Below are positions 36,424 through 43,899 of a DNA stretch of 64,000 nt, in pieces; within the stretch, counting starts at the first letter, position 1, and every line of letters starts with the position of its first letter. The stretch comes from Microglena sp. YARC. Lineage: Eukaryota > Chlorophyta > Chlorophyceae > Chlamydomonadales > Chlamydomonadaceae. The translations under genes were made by a program, and so were the position numbers. The DNA lies in the NCBI GenBank assembly GCA_022414725.1, contig CM039464.1, positions 26,825,566 through 26,889,565 on the forward strand, written 5' to 3'. The notes under the pieces are model-generated. The model was given only the letters and a program-made list of their open reading frames with translations. It searched no databases and was not told the DNA's origin.

Positions 36424-38793
36424 GGCTTGCTGGCTTGCTGGCTTCCTTGCCTGCTTGCCAGAACCAAAGTAATTGTGTTTGTCCTGGTAGGCTGTGTATT
36501 ACAAACGTTATAATACGGTAATATACAAATTCTATAAGGCAAAGGTGGAACAAAGGGTCATACCTGGGGGGCGGCAAATAGATCTATATTGCCCTTACAT
36601 ATAGATCTATATAGATCTGTATATAGCAACATGTATCTATATCTGGTATATCGGTACCTCAAGGAGGCCTCTGTCAAATTTGAGATTTATTTTACATGTA
36701 GTCTGCATCATATTAAGGTGCCTTGCGCCTTCAAAACAAATACAAGATTTATTTTGAGTTCAGTAATCACTTGTGAAGCTCGCTGCCAGCGCGGTCACCT
36801 ACTAAACGGTCACGATATAGCCTCCAAACCAACCCAGGCCTAGTCCCCCCTATCCCCATTATCAGTTCATCACCATCAGCAGTTCAGCATACATCAGGTC
36901 CTCGAAAAGTTTTTAAACTGTCTAATTTGTGCAGCTTCTAGGCAGCTCCCCTGGCTGGCTATTCAGCCAAAACTAATGCCAGCTAGTTCACAGGGAGCTG
37001 CCTAGAAGCTGCTACTTGTTCAGCAACATCATCAATTCATCATCATGCCGCAATTGCTTTGCTAGGGTAGAAGACTAGTAGGATTACATGGACACATTGT
37101 GCAGCCCACCAGATGCGACCCCAAGCTTGGGCCCAGGCTGCCGAGCTTGTTGTTGGCGAGTGTTCTTAGAAGAGCTATCCAGGTCCAGTTCCACAATGCA
37201 GCCGGCTCGGTTGTTGAGCCCCCCTTGCATGCCTTCATGTGCGCGTTCGTTGAGTTGCTAATGTTGTTGGGACAGACGCCAATGTCATAAGCGCAACAAA
37301 ACAACAGGCAAGGTCCACCTTCTTCAATCCGCTAATCGAAGTTTGCTCTCCATTTAGAAGCTGGTGGGGCTTTCTCAAGAATGGCCAAGACCGATGCAGG
37401 CGACTTCCGATTGCTCTTATAATTTTATAAGCCGGTTTCATTCAGAAAAATAATTGCCGTTTGTATTTGGAACAATGCGAAGAAAGCGAATAGCAAGTTC
37501 GAGGAACAATTGACAGCTCAAATAGATCTATATATATATATCGGGACCGGGGGGGGGGGGCTCGGACAAGGGATATCGATAGATATATCGGATTGGCGAA
37601 TATAGGTATATATAGATCTATCGGTCTTTGCCTCTCCCTAGTCATAGCTGGCTCAAACTGCATGGGTATTTCTCCCAGCACGACACATGTATTTCCCATA
37701 GTACACACCCACGTTTTTCCAATGACGCCTCGCCCTTCCTTTGCTGCATGGCGACGCATGGGTGTGACTAAACTATTCGGAAATAACCCCTAACCCCTTG
37801 GGCGGGCGCGGGGTTCAGGAGGCTGTGCGTAGCACCGGGGTCAATGAGTCGCTCAATTTGCGATGCATCGCACACACACAAATGATTGACAAAACAAAAA
37901 ACCAGTGACCCAAGACTAACAATAGGGTAACAGAGAACCCTGCACCTGAATCGCTTCTTGATCACCCTCTGCCTCCCATTTTTAGGGAAAAGGCATAGTA
38001 ATTTAATATTAGTGGATGAATAATATAAGTGAATGATCCGGAATGATACTTAATATTAGACGGACAAGCCGACTCACCAGAATTTTGAATTTATTTAAAA
38101 AACTAATGTGATTGCGAGACTGTAGTACTATTAGTTTATAAGAGTTTTTCAAACACTAATATTAGTTGCCGTTCCTTACCCATTTGCAGATGGAGACCCT
38201 GATCAGTCAGATGGAGATGGATGGTGCTGGGCCCACACAAGTGATGGACAAAACCAACTCACGATTGACAATAAAAAAACAGTGACCCAAGTACCCCCAA
38301 CAATAGGGCGACAGAACCCTGCACCTGAACCGCTATTTGCCCACCCTCTGCCTCCCTTTTTCAGATGGAGACCCTGATCAGCCAGATGGAGGTGGATGGT
38401 GCTGGTCCCACACAAGTGATGGGCAAAACTATATCACGATTGACAACACAAAAAGTGACCCAAGACTAACAATCGGGTGACAGAGAACCCTACACCTGAA
38501 TCGCTCCTTGACCACCCTCTGCCTCCCTTTTTCAGATGGAGACCCTGATCAGTCAGATGGAGGTGGATGGTGCTGGTCCAAGTGGCAGCGCCCCATCAGT
38601 TGAGCTGGTGGGGGATGTTGATATGCGCAGGGCTGGCTGTGGAAAGCGTGCACGAGGTGCTGGAACGAGGGCTGGAACTAGTGCCATTGATGAAAGTGGT
38701 GTGTGGGCTTGCGACAAATGTACGTTCAACAACACCGACCTGGGAGCCACAGAGTGTTCCGTCTGCCAGCAGCCACGAGGCCCAGCAGCATGA
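18680..38793 (+). CDS. RBR1: ARIADNE-type RBR E3 ubiquitin ligase
   Basis: Transfers ubiquitin from E2 through a RING2 cysteine thioester. Thirteen exons (GT-AG, phases consistent; 613 residues, TGA): 18680-18817, 18885-19009, 19098-19203, 19821-19988, 21586-21689, 22429-22558, 25018-25250, 27397-27526, 29648-29755, 31569-31688, 32086-32181, 34383-34508, 38536-38793. The acidic N-terminus (1-46) is typical of ARI proteins. RING1 is residues 126-179 (Cys126, 129, 143, His145, Cys148, 151, 171, 176). The IBR spans about 180-257. RING2 is 287-316, with [15 protein letters not shown], where Cys300 is the expected catalytic residue, then HMTC and FCWLC. The Ariadne helical domain runs about 336-528. 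The C-terminus (585-605, [10 protein letters not shown]...ECSVC) is a RanBP2-type finger, also found in plant ARI1-3. It sits tail-to-tail with the paralogue RBR2. Most introns exceed 1 kb and are filled with junction copies and MITEs, but the ORF is intact. Confidence 0.94.
19312..19494 (+). mobile_element. Family-2 MITE in RBR1 intron 3
   Basis: TIRs are 'tttttcttttcagctac' ... 'agcagcagcttctaggcagc' on the left and 'ggagctgctatgaaaagcc...aaagaaaa' on the right. Just upstream, 'catggccatggccccaagg' is repeated twice. The copy starts ~108 bases after the exon 3 donor. Confidence 0.75.
20083..20135 (+). repeat. Copy of RBR1 exon 4 donor junction
   Basis: 'cactgc.tgtgtaagta' and 'cttacttctgttttccgcat' repeat the last bases of exon 4, its gtaagta donor and the first ~35 intron bases, 100 bp downstream. 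The cryptic donor remains strong. Confidence 0.8.
20520..20770 (+). repeat. ~60-bp tandem repeat, 'gattgctagttac' type
   Basis: Four to five imperfect units of 'gattgctagttac', 'gcgttttggtcagcatcag' and 'cttctgattgc' in RBR1 intron 4. The rest of that intron (20770-21585) contains G/C homopolymer tracts and no gene. Confidence 0.8.
21690..22150 (+). repeat. Donor-seeded minisatellite at RBR1 intron 5 start
   Basis: The intron begins with the true donor gtaggtctggg at 21690. It continues as units of 'gtaggtctgggtttgggtct' and relatives, so the donor sequence itself is reproduced about a dozen times. The Asp/Pro/Thr-rich minus-strand frames are artefacts. Confidence 0.85.
22585..22745 (+). repeat. 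(AAT/ATT)n microsatellite
   Basis: Begins 26 bp after the RBR1 exon 6 donor. Asn-, Ile- and Leu-rich frames are artefacts. Confidence 0.95.
23123..23312 (+). mobile_element. Family-7 MITE (GGAACGGCAACTAATATTAG TIR)
   Basis: The left end 'ggaacggcaactaatattag' and right end 'taactaacttagcctgtccc' are degenerate inverted repeats. 'attatatg(.)gcaagg' flanks both sides. A second copy, in the opposite orientation, interrupts an exon 13 junction copy at 37983-38178. Its TIR resembles that of family 3. Confidence 0.7.
23400..23670 (+). repeat. (CCCAA)n pentanucleotide satellite
   Basis: Long runs of cccaa with ccaaa variants in RBR1 intron 6. The complementary ggttg repeat occurs at 48740-49020 near RBR2. 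Confidence 0.9.
23681..23759 (+). repeat. Short hairpin, ~23-bp arms
   Basis: 'aatcctttcgtttgtctct' and its near-complement 'agagacaaacaaaaggatt' enclose a ~35-bp loop. It is likely a small hairpin element or a degenerate MITE. Confidence 0.7.
23870..25017 (+). repeat. ~13-copy array of the RBR1 exon 7 acceptor junction
   Basis: Each ~80-bp unit has a pyrimidine tract and 'ttag', then 'gtctcctgtgatactgtgcg', 'catgctagtcaccctgat' and a 'ccaagccaagccaa' spacer. The exon 7 start is gtctcctgtgacactgtgcg..., so units copy the acceptor and first ~35 exon bases. Copies near 24200-24933 are close to each other; those at 23881, 24022 and 24126 are decayed. A ~405-bp higher-order duplication relates 24291-24528 to 24697-24933. 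Confidence 0.9.
25265..25870 (+). repeat. (TGTC)n then ~48-60 bp AT-rich minisatellite
   Basis: Tetranucleotide repeats (25265-25350), a (TA)n run, then ~8 units of 'atgcatgtacaacattcatg' plus 'gagtgtatgtatatatattt'. It starts just after the exon 7 donor at 25251. Confidence 0.9.
26425..27396 (+). repeat. Four or five partial copies of RBR1 exon 8 acceptor end
   Basis: 'cgcatag' plus 'gtatgagaccgccaagaaga' and 'agggcgacctggatga' recur at about 26430, 27067, 27171 and 27292, before the intact exon at 27397. The three nearest retain ~60 exon bases ([16 protein letters not shown]) and then diverge. The 26430 copy is oldest (no acceptor). Confidence 0.9.
27691..28175 (+). mobile_element. Family-6 hairpin MITE in RBR1 intron 8
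   Basis: TIRs of about 35 bp: 'tcacggttcacagttatgat' on the left, and 'atcaca-cgtga' like 'cataactgtgaaacgtga' on the right. The long inner arms also pair ('tatttgcatcgtttttatcc' with 'ggataaaaacgatgcagata'), making the whole a ~480-bp imperfect hairpin. TA flanks both ends. Confidence 0.8.
28450..28545 (+). repeat. 20-bp tandem repeat 'tgatccactcaagatcaagc'
   Basis: Five near-perfect units in RBR1 intron 8. The sequence from 28550 to 28860 contains two 'tttccgtgggtatcgggc' motifs and no gene. Confidence 0.9.
28869..29030 (+). repeat. Family-9 repeat, 'gctgcatggggacgcatgg' type
   Basis: A ~165-bp unit with 'tgacgcctcgcc', 'gctgcatggggacgcatgg', 'gactaaacta' and 'gctcaatctgcgacg'. Copies are at 37720-37885 (same strand) and 30836-30995 (reversed). 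GC-rich against an AT-richer background; probably a mobile element. Confidence 0.65.
29190..29400 (+). repeat. GGTGTGTGG-rich tract of RBR1 intron 8
   Basis: Imperfect G/T repeats. The complementary tract at 61826-62010 lies at the matching place in RBR2, next to the shared 'ctttggtgttctttacggg'-like block, so it predates the duplication. Confidence 0.75.
29770..30000 (+). repeat. ~20-bp 'tttggcacacctttggcac' tandem repeat
   Basis: Begins ~15 bp after the exon 9 donor of RBR1. Frames here are artefacts. Confidence 0.9.
30009..30197 (+). mobile_element. Family-3 MITE, copy in RBR1 intron 9
   Basis: Ends 'tagggaaaggcaatatgata' and 'gatatgccgttccct(a)'; the interior carries 'gccggcagtctgactagg'. 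It is followed (30200-30610) by three ~145-bp units with 'agcctcaagacttagtaggc' and 'ggagggcatccatgtctg'. Confidence 0.8.
31346..31516 (+). repeat. Two partial copies of RBR1 exon 10 acceptor end
   Basis: 'acatgcagatcatcgactgc' plus ~45 further exon bases ([15 protein letters not shown]) occur at ~31346 and ~31454 before the intact exon at 31569. The ~108-bp period includes the 'caccaccccatccatcccat' spacer. The copies then read into Pro/His-rich repeat. Confidence 0.9.
31689..31842 (+). repeat. Family-5 repeat abutting the RBR1 exon 10 donor
   Basis: The donor is gtacaattaaattatcactg, the terminus of the family-5 repeat. The element runs to 'cctacccatgtactataaca'. The same arrangement exists at the RBR2 exon 10 donor (54084 downward). 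Confidence 0.75.
32290..32700 (+). repeat. Four partial copies of the RBR1 exon 11 donor junction
   Basis: 'gatgcacccaacttccagg' plus a gtatgt-like donor recurs near 32298, 32430, 32566 and 32670, amid 'aggtaggcagg' repeats. A family-5 repeat (about 32325-32430) separates the first two. The matching junctions in RBR2 are similarly repeated. Confidence 0.85.
32814..33675. mobile_element. ~860-bp TIR element carrying a 178-codon ORF
   Basis: Ends are ctgttctcaaaatttaa and the inverse ttaagttttgagaacag; 'aaaatttgacgg' and 'ccgtcaaatt' motifs lie inside them. The minus-strand ORF 33007-33543 is basic ([20 protein letters not shown]) with no recognisable transposase catalytic motif. It may be a transposon gene fragment or captured host sequence. 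Confidence 0.55.
34120..34350 (+). repeat. ~37-bp tandem repeat upstream of RBR1 exon 12
   Basis: Six units of 'ctgaatgtgtgaactcctga' plus 'ttgtggactgcccc', ending ~40 bp before the acceptor at 34382. A remnant of this array and of the exon start is displaced to 50892-51010 in RBR2. Confidence 0.85.
34645..34740 (+). repeat. Copy of RBR1 exon 12 3' end with donor
   Basis: About 90 bases coding [20 protein letters not shown] and the GGTAAT|gtgag donor are copied ~230 bp downstream of exon 12. The frame stays open across it. It could act as a cryptic 3' exon piece only if an acceptor upstream were used. Confidence 0.85.
34876..35610. mobile_element. AT-rich element bounded by 'acgtttata' palindromes
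   Basis: The left edge has 'aaacgtatattatacgttta' followed by 'aatacgccgttta'. The right edge has 'acgtttatacggcttaaac'. Inside is non-coding sequence without similarity to the families described here. The boundaries are approximate. Confidence 0.4.
36086..36310. repeat. Two family-5 repeats in head-to-head arrangement
   Basis: The left copy reads forward to 'cctacccctggactgtag'. The right, shorter copy repeats 'gatgagctgaaccccaaacg' in reverse. A (TTGC)n run follows at 36388-36460. No gene is seen in 35640-36840. Confidence 0.65.
36930..37019. mobile_element. Deletion derivative of family-2 MITE
   Basis: 'gcagcttctaggcagctccc' and its inverse 'gggagctgcctagaagctgc' face each other across ~40 bp, so only the termini remain. 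Confidence 0.75.
37720..37885 (+). repeat. Family-9 repeat, second copy
   Basis: Shares 'atgacgcctcgcccttcc', 'gctgcatgg.gacgcatggg' and 'gctcaatttgcgatg' with the copy at 28869. A homopolymer G tract and AT-rich sequence precede it in RBR1 intron 12. Confidence 0.65.
37983..38178 (-). mobile_element. Family-7 MITE inside an exon 13 junction copy
   Basis: Ends 'tagggaaaaggcatagtaat' and 'attagttgccgttcctta'. The flanks cccattt(t)/cccattt(g) look like a 7-8 bp target duplication. It split the pyrimidine tract of the first exon 13 decoy. Confidence 0.75.
38190..38430 (+). repeat. Two partial copies of RBR1 exon 13 acceptor end
   Basis: 'cagatggagaccctgatcag' followed by ~40 exon bases ([14 protein letters not shown]) occurs at 38190 and 38364 before the intact exon at 38536, at a ~172-bp period. 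The copies turn into intron sequence at 'cccacacaagtgatgg'. Confidence 0.9.
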
Positions 38794-38819
38794 AGGAGTG
38801 TGGTATACTGTGTGAACAG

Positions 38820-39750
38820 CCTATGCCCACTGCGTGTACAACAACACCGACATAGGTGCTACAGAGTGTTCCATGTGCCTGCAGCCACGAGATACGGCAG
38901 CATGAGGGAGTGTTGTACCTGTGTGAACAGCCTGTGCTCACTGCGTGTACAGCAACACCGACATAGGTGCTACAGAGTGTTCCATGTGCTTGCATCGACC
39001 CAGGCCAGTGTTCCATGTGCCTGCAGCCACAAGACGCGGCAGCAAGAGGAAGTGTGGTACGCTGTGTGAACAGCCTGTGCCCACTGCATGTACAATAACA
39101 CAAATGCTACGAAGGGCTCAGTCTCCCTGCAGCCACAGGTGCGGCGTGAGGGAGTGCGGCATGTAGGCAGCACGACTGGCACAAACGCTACCGAGTACCC
39201 AGTCTGTCAGCAGACTGCAGCCACCGGGCGCGGCATGCGGCGTGAAAGGGCTGCAGCTAGGTGGTGTGTGGGCTTGCGTCCACCATGTAGACAACAAGGC
39301 TGGCCCGGTTGCTGTTTAAGTCCAGGTCTGTTAGCAGGCTGCAGCCGCCAGGCGCGGAATGCGGCGTGATAGGGCTGCAGCTAGGTGGTGTGTGGGCTTG
39401 CGTCCACCATGTAGACAACAAGACTGGCCCAGTTTCTACCCTAGTCCAGGTCTGCCAGCAGGCTGCAGCCACCAGGCGCGCCATGGGAGGTCGCGGCATG
39501 CGGCGTGAAAGGGCTGCAGCTAGGTGGTGCGTGGGCTTGCGCCCACCATGTAGACAACAAGACTGGCCCAGTTTCTACCCTAGTCCAGGTCTGTCAGCAG
39601 GCTGCAGCCACCAGGCGCGCCATGGGAGGTCGCGGCATGCGGTGTGAAAGGGCTGCAGCTAGGTGATGCGTGGTTTTGCTTCCATCATGTAGATAATAAG
39701 ACTGGCCCGGTTGCTGCGCAAGTCAGCAGGCTGCAGCCACCAGGCGCGAC
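38820..39750 (+). repeat. Array derived from the RBR1 zinc-finger coding end
   Basis: After the stop at 38793, two ~110-bp units copy the finger end (NNTDIGATECSMC...QPR, from 'acaacaccgacataggtg'). From 39170 four ~130-bp units combine 'gtgtgtgggcttgcgtccac' with 'gtctgccagcaggctgcag'. Frames are broken, so this is 3' flanking repeat rather than coding sequence. Confidence 0.85.
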
Positions 39751-39826
39751 ATGCAATTTGTATGATATCATATGATATCATACTCGCCTTTTGTTAAAAT
39801 CATATGATATGCCGGCCCCTAGATAT
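39751..39826 (+). mobile_element. Family-3 MITE, right end only
   Basis: 'tgatatcatatgatatcata' ... 'gatatgccggccccta' matches the right half of family 3; the left half is missing. 39827-40060 has no gene; a family-2 terminus lies near 39840-39900. Confidence 0.65.
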
Positions 39827-40059
39827 GGTTAGTGGCACTGTTTATTTTTTTGCGCTACGCATGGTAGCTTCCAGGTAGCCCCATTCTCCAGCCATTTGTA
39901 CAAAACCAAAGCGTTCAGATGCGTTGGAATGCCTGTCATCACAGCTTCCAGAAGCACTCGCAGAGTGGATGCCGCATCAAGCGTGTGGTATGGTATAGAA
40001 GGGATATTTAAGGAATAGTATGTGGAATGATTAGGTTCCACCTATATTGGATGCTGCAT

Positions 40060-40330
40060 GAAGCATGCAGAATGAACAGCATGTGGCACGAATAGCACGT
40101 GGCAAGAAAGGTATGAATGATGGAGCACGAACTGCATGTGGCATGAATAGTATGCGACATGAACAGCATGCGCCACGAAGAGCATGTGACAAGAAAGGTA
40201 TGGAGCACAAACTGTATGTGGCATGAGGAGGTTCCACCAATAATGGATGCAACGTGTCAGCATGTGGCATGAATAGAATGCGACATGAACAGCATGTGGC
40301 ATGAATAAATAAATAGTACGCCTTATTACG
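40060..40330 (-). repeat. 'catgtggcatgaacagcatg' short repeats
   Basis: Imperfect 20-30 bp units recur here and at 41190-41440, on both sides of the LINE fragment. They give His/Cys-rich minus-strand frames that I do not consider genes. A family-4 copy (40305-40385) and poly(C) (40485-40509) follow. Confidence 0.7.
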
Positions 40331-40798
40331 AGGTGTGACGATGAGGGGGTCAGCCCGTTTGCTTTCACTGGGGCCAACCTCAAGCTCTGCATCAAACTTC
40401 ACATCCATGCCACTGTCTCCTTCCAGTCAAGTGCGGACGACACATTGAACAGGCAAAAAAAAAACTCCCCCAGGGGGATGATAGCCCCCCCCCCCCCCCC
40501 CCCCCCCCCTATTGGTGGGCGGCTACTTCGGAGATACCTCAGTGGGTGAAGTTCGGAAGTGCATTGGTGGGTATGGTCCCTATGGTACCCAATGTAACAA
40601 CTGAGTATATCACTATATATCCCTGATCTTCCGGAGCCAGTGAAAGGGTCTTATTCTGATTCCTTTTTCACATATTTAAAAGAGTGGTTGGTGTAGGAGC
40701 AGTACCCGACTATGTGGATGGGGATACACGAGGTTGGATTGGAGCATGCTTGTTGATCCGGGGTCAAGAGGAGGGCTGGTCTGAGTTTGTCCGGGTGG

Positions 40799-41190
40799 TT
40801 AGGGCCGTGTTAGGGGGGTACATCCACGAGGGAGGCCTGTTCCCCAGTGGGAACTGGGGAGGACCTCCAGTTTGCCAGCGTCCATATGCATGAGTTCCCC
40901 CGCTTGATCCCCTTCGGACACTGCTTTCTGTATTAATTTTACTGCAAGGTTGTGCCGATTGATATACCCAATAAATCCCAGTAATAGGTTGGGTGCTTGC
41001 AGACCATTGTGACTAGCCCCATCTTGGCATGTGTGACAGATGGGGCAGGTGTCTGACGAGGGTGGGCGGGGGGTACTGCCATCTGGCATTTTCCATTGAT
41101 AGGCCAGCTTCTTTTTCCATAGGCGGCCCCACCTAGCCTTATGGATTTGTATCTTCTGCCACCAGGGGACGGATGACTGCAGCCAGAAGT
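40799..41190 (-). pseudogene. LINE-type reverse transcriptase C-terminal fragment, frameshifted
   Basis: The minus-strand frame reads KARWGRLWKKKLAYQWKMP, then DTCPICHTC and, after a frame change, CKHPT and INRHNLAVKLIQKAVSEGD. This is the Cys/His-containing tail typical of LINE-like polyproteins in algae and plants (C..C...H...C...RHN.A). At least one frameshift splits it, and no RT core is present. Assignment is from motif memory only. Confidence 0.55.
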
Positions 41191-41550
41191 GCATGTGGCA
41201 TGAACAAGACAGGTTTGAAGCTCAAACTGCATGTGGCATGAGCAGGTTCCACCAATGATGGATGCAGCGTGTCAGCATGTGGCATGAACAGTATCTGACA
41301 CGAACAGCATGTGGCACGAATACACACCATTAATGGATGGGGGCTGGGGTAAGACAATTATGTGCCATAAATGGCATGTGGCATGAGCAGGCTTACGCTA
41401 ATCATGGATGTGAATGGCATGTGCCACGCACAAGCACGAACTCCGTCTAAAATAATTGATCAGAGCAAATATATCGTCTCGGCCTCATACTCGGCAGAAA
41501 CTCGCGAGACTGAAACTATCTAGAGATGAAAAATGAAATCGGGCACTTAC

Positions 41551-41621
41551 TGGAACACGAATCGAGGCTCCGAAATGGCCTCAAACCCCATGTCGCCTGA
41601 TTTAGAGCGCGAGGTGTTCAT
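41551..41621 (-). CDS. Possible first exon of an unidentified minus-strand gene
   Basis: An ATG at 41621 opens 23 codons (MNTSRSKSGDMGFEAISEP..) followed by a consensus donor gtaagt at 41550. The flanking 41450-41880 sequence is unique-looking, unlike its repeat-rich neighbours. No following exon could be matched in phase. This may be a gene start cut off by repeats, or chance. Confidence 0.25.
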
Positions 41622-42406
41622 CCCCAAACAAGATAAGTCGAAGCCTTCGTAGAACGTTCAAAAGGTCATCCGTAAGAATTCCAAATCCAAGGTTGCGCAC
41701 CCATGAAAGCCAACGTAGACTACCTCATAATGCTGACTCACCTTAATCACTTATGAGCGAAGAATCTACAGAGCCCGCACGACAAAGGAGCTTCCTGGGC
41801 TCGTCAGCCCCTGTATTTTTGTCACACTCATTCTGGCGATATCGTCTGTATGGCAAGAATATAAGCTGAAATACAATAGATCATCAAATCATCAATGCCT
41901 TATCAGGTTTCATGCATTGACAATGGGTCTACCCATGCCCCCCCCCCCCCCCCAGAGCAGCTTAATTCCTGCAAAACGGTATCAGCGTTGTGGGAATCAA
42001 TGCGATGCCTGTTAGGTTTGCTCGAAGTGAGAGGGCAAGGGGAAACAGCATCTAGTAAGCATTGGGGAGCAGCACCTCGCGAGCGCACATCCCCCACCCA
42101 CCCACTCATCAACCCAAGAGAAGATTCGGGTGACCAATTCGACTTTTGTTTTGTTTTATTTTGTTTTCCACAATGTCCCATGTAGGCGGGCTCATGCAGA
42201 TCCTTGATAATGTCCTTTCTAAAGGCTTCATCATTTGGAACACATATGAGATAAGTAGCAGGGTAAAAAACATGAAAGAATGAAAACACGAAAAAGTGAT
42301 TTGTTCGGGTTTACATATTCCTAGTAATAAAGTTTTTACTCCTGAAACCGGCGAGCAGCCAATTTGCTGGCTGAAGCTATGTAACCAAGTTCAAGTTCAT
42401 AATAAG

Positions 42407-42649
42407 CAGGGTTGTTCAGGACGCTGCATCCTTCATCCTACGTCACAGACGCACCGTCCAAGAGTCCGTTGCGTACTGAGATGCAACGTGGGGAGGGTCC
42501 ATCGTGTCGCAGACGCAGCTTCAGTGGGTTGGTTGCGTAGCGGGACGCAGGCTATGGGTCGGTTATGGATCCATTGTGTCTCAGGACGCAGGCTGTAAAA
42601 TTGGTTGCGTCTCAGGACGCAGTGCAGGGCGTCCTCCTGGACAACCCTG
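42407..42649. mobile_element. Family-8 TIR element, 243 bp
   Basis: Ends are cagggttgttcaggacgc and gcgtcctcctggacaaccctg, with 'gttgcgtctcaggacgca' motifs inside. It directly follows the 'gtaaccaagttcaagttca' motif at 42380. Confidence 0.8.
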
Positions 42650-42739
42650 GAGAGCTGGTCCTCGCATGAGGCCCCTAGGTAGATATATCCTGACCGTGGT
42701 TTGATATTACAAATACCTGACTTTAAAACCCTGACTTCA

Positions 42740-43450
42740 ACTTGTTCTTACTAACCCCTGTTCAACTTATTATAACAAACCCCTGTTCTCCCTTAGTTTT
42801 ACAAACCCTGGTTCAACTTGATCTTACTAACTCCTGCTCAACTTATCATTACAAACCCTGGTTCAACTTGTTCTTACTAACTCCTGCTCAACTTATCATT
42901 ACAAACCCTGGTTCAACTTGTTCTAACTAACTCCTGCTCAACTTATCATTACAAACCCTAGTTCAACTTGTTCTTACTAACTCCTGCTCAACTTATCATT
43001 ACAAACCCTGGTTCAACTTGTTCTTACTAACTCCTGCTCAACTTATCATTACAAACCCTGGTTCAACTTGTTCTTACTAACTCCTGCTCAACTTATCATT
43101 ACAAACCCTGGTTCAACTTGTTCTTACTAACTCCTGCTCAACTTATCATTACAAACCCTGGTTCAACTTGTTCTTACTAACTCCTGCTCAACTTATCATT
43201 ACAAACCCTTGTTCAACTTGTTCTTACTAACTCCTGCTCGACTTATCATTACAAACCCTTGTTCAACTTGTTCTTACTAACTCCTGCTCAACTTATCATT
43301 ACAAACCCTTGTTCAACTTGTTCTTACTATCTCCTGCTCAACTTATCATTGCAAACCCTTGTTCAACTGGTTCTTCATAACCCCTGCTCAACTTGTTCTT
43401 ATTAACTCCTGCTCAACTTATTATTACAAACCCCTATTCAACTTGTTATT
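42740..43450 (+). repeat. 50-bp tandem array, ~14 units
   Basis: Units 'acaaaccctggttcaacttg' + 'ttcttactaactcctgctca' + 'acttatcatt' recur at exactly 50 bp through 42840-43340, with few changes, and fray at both ends. It is the most homogeneous array in the window and lies between the convergent gene ends. Confidence 0.95.
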
Positions 43451-43676
43451 ACTAACCCCTAAGAACTTCAACACAACAACAACAACAACAACAACCAGGG
43501 AGCCAACGTAGAGCGGGGGAAACGCTTGTAATGCCCGAAACCAAAGTCTACGCTAGGGAACACAGCAAACCGGCTTAATGGCAGGGGTTAACCAGCTTGG
43601 GCCTGAACCACTTGGGCCTGAACCGCTTGGGCCTGAGCCTCTTGGGCCTGAACCGCTTCCATTGTGGGGGTAATTA

Positions 43677-43855
43677 TTTTCAGCTATGAGCAGCAGCTTC
43701 TTGTCAGCTTCTTGGGCTCTTTCTTCATCCAAACCTAAAGCAACCTAGGCAACTGGATATCGTCAGCTTCCAAGTGCTCCTGGAATCTTGGGGTTTGGCC
43801 CAGTGGCTGGCTCGGGAAGCTACCTATAAGATGCTGCTCGTAGCTGAAAAGAAAA
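43677..43855 (+). mobile_element. Family-2 MITE near the end of the minus-strand gene
   Basis: TIRs 'ttttcagctatgagcagcag' and 'tgctgctcgtagctgaaaag'. It lies 45 bp from the stop codon of the Ala/Pro-rich exon, so it may be in that gene's 3' UTR. Confidence 0.8.
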
Positions 43856-43899
43856 ACAGCGGTGCCAACCGTTGCAAAACAGTAATACAGAAACCGATA

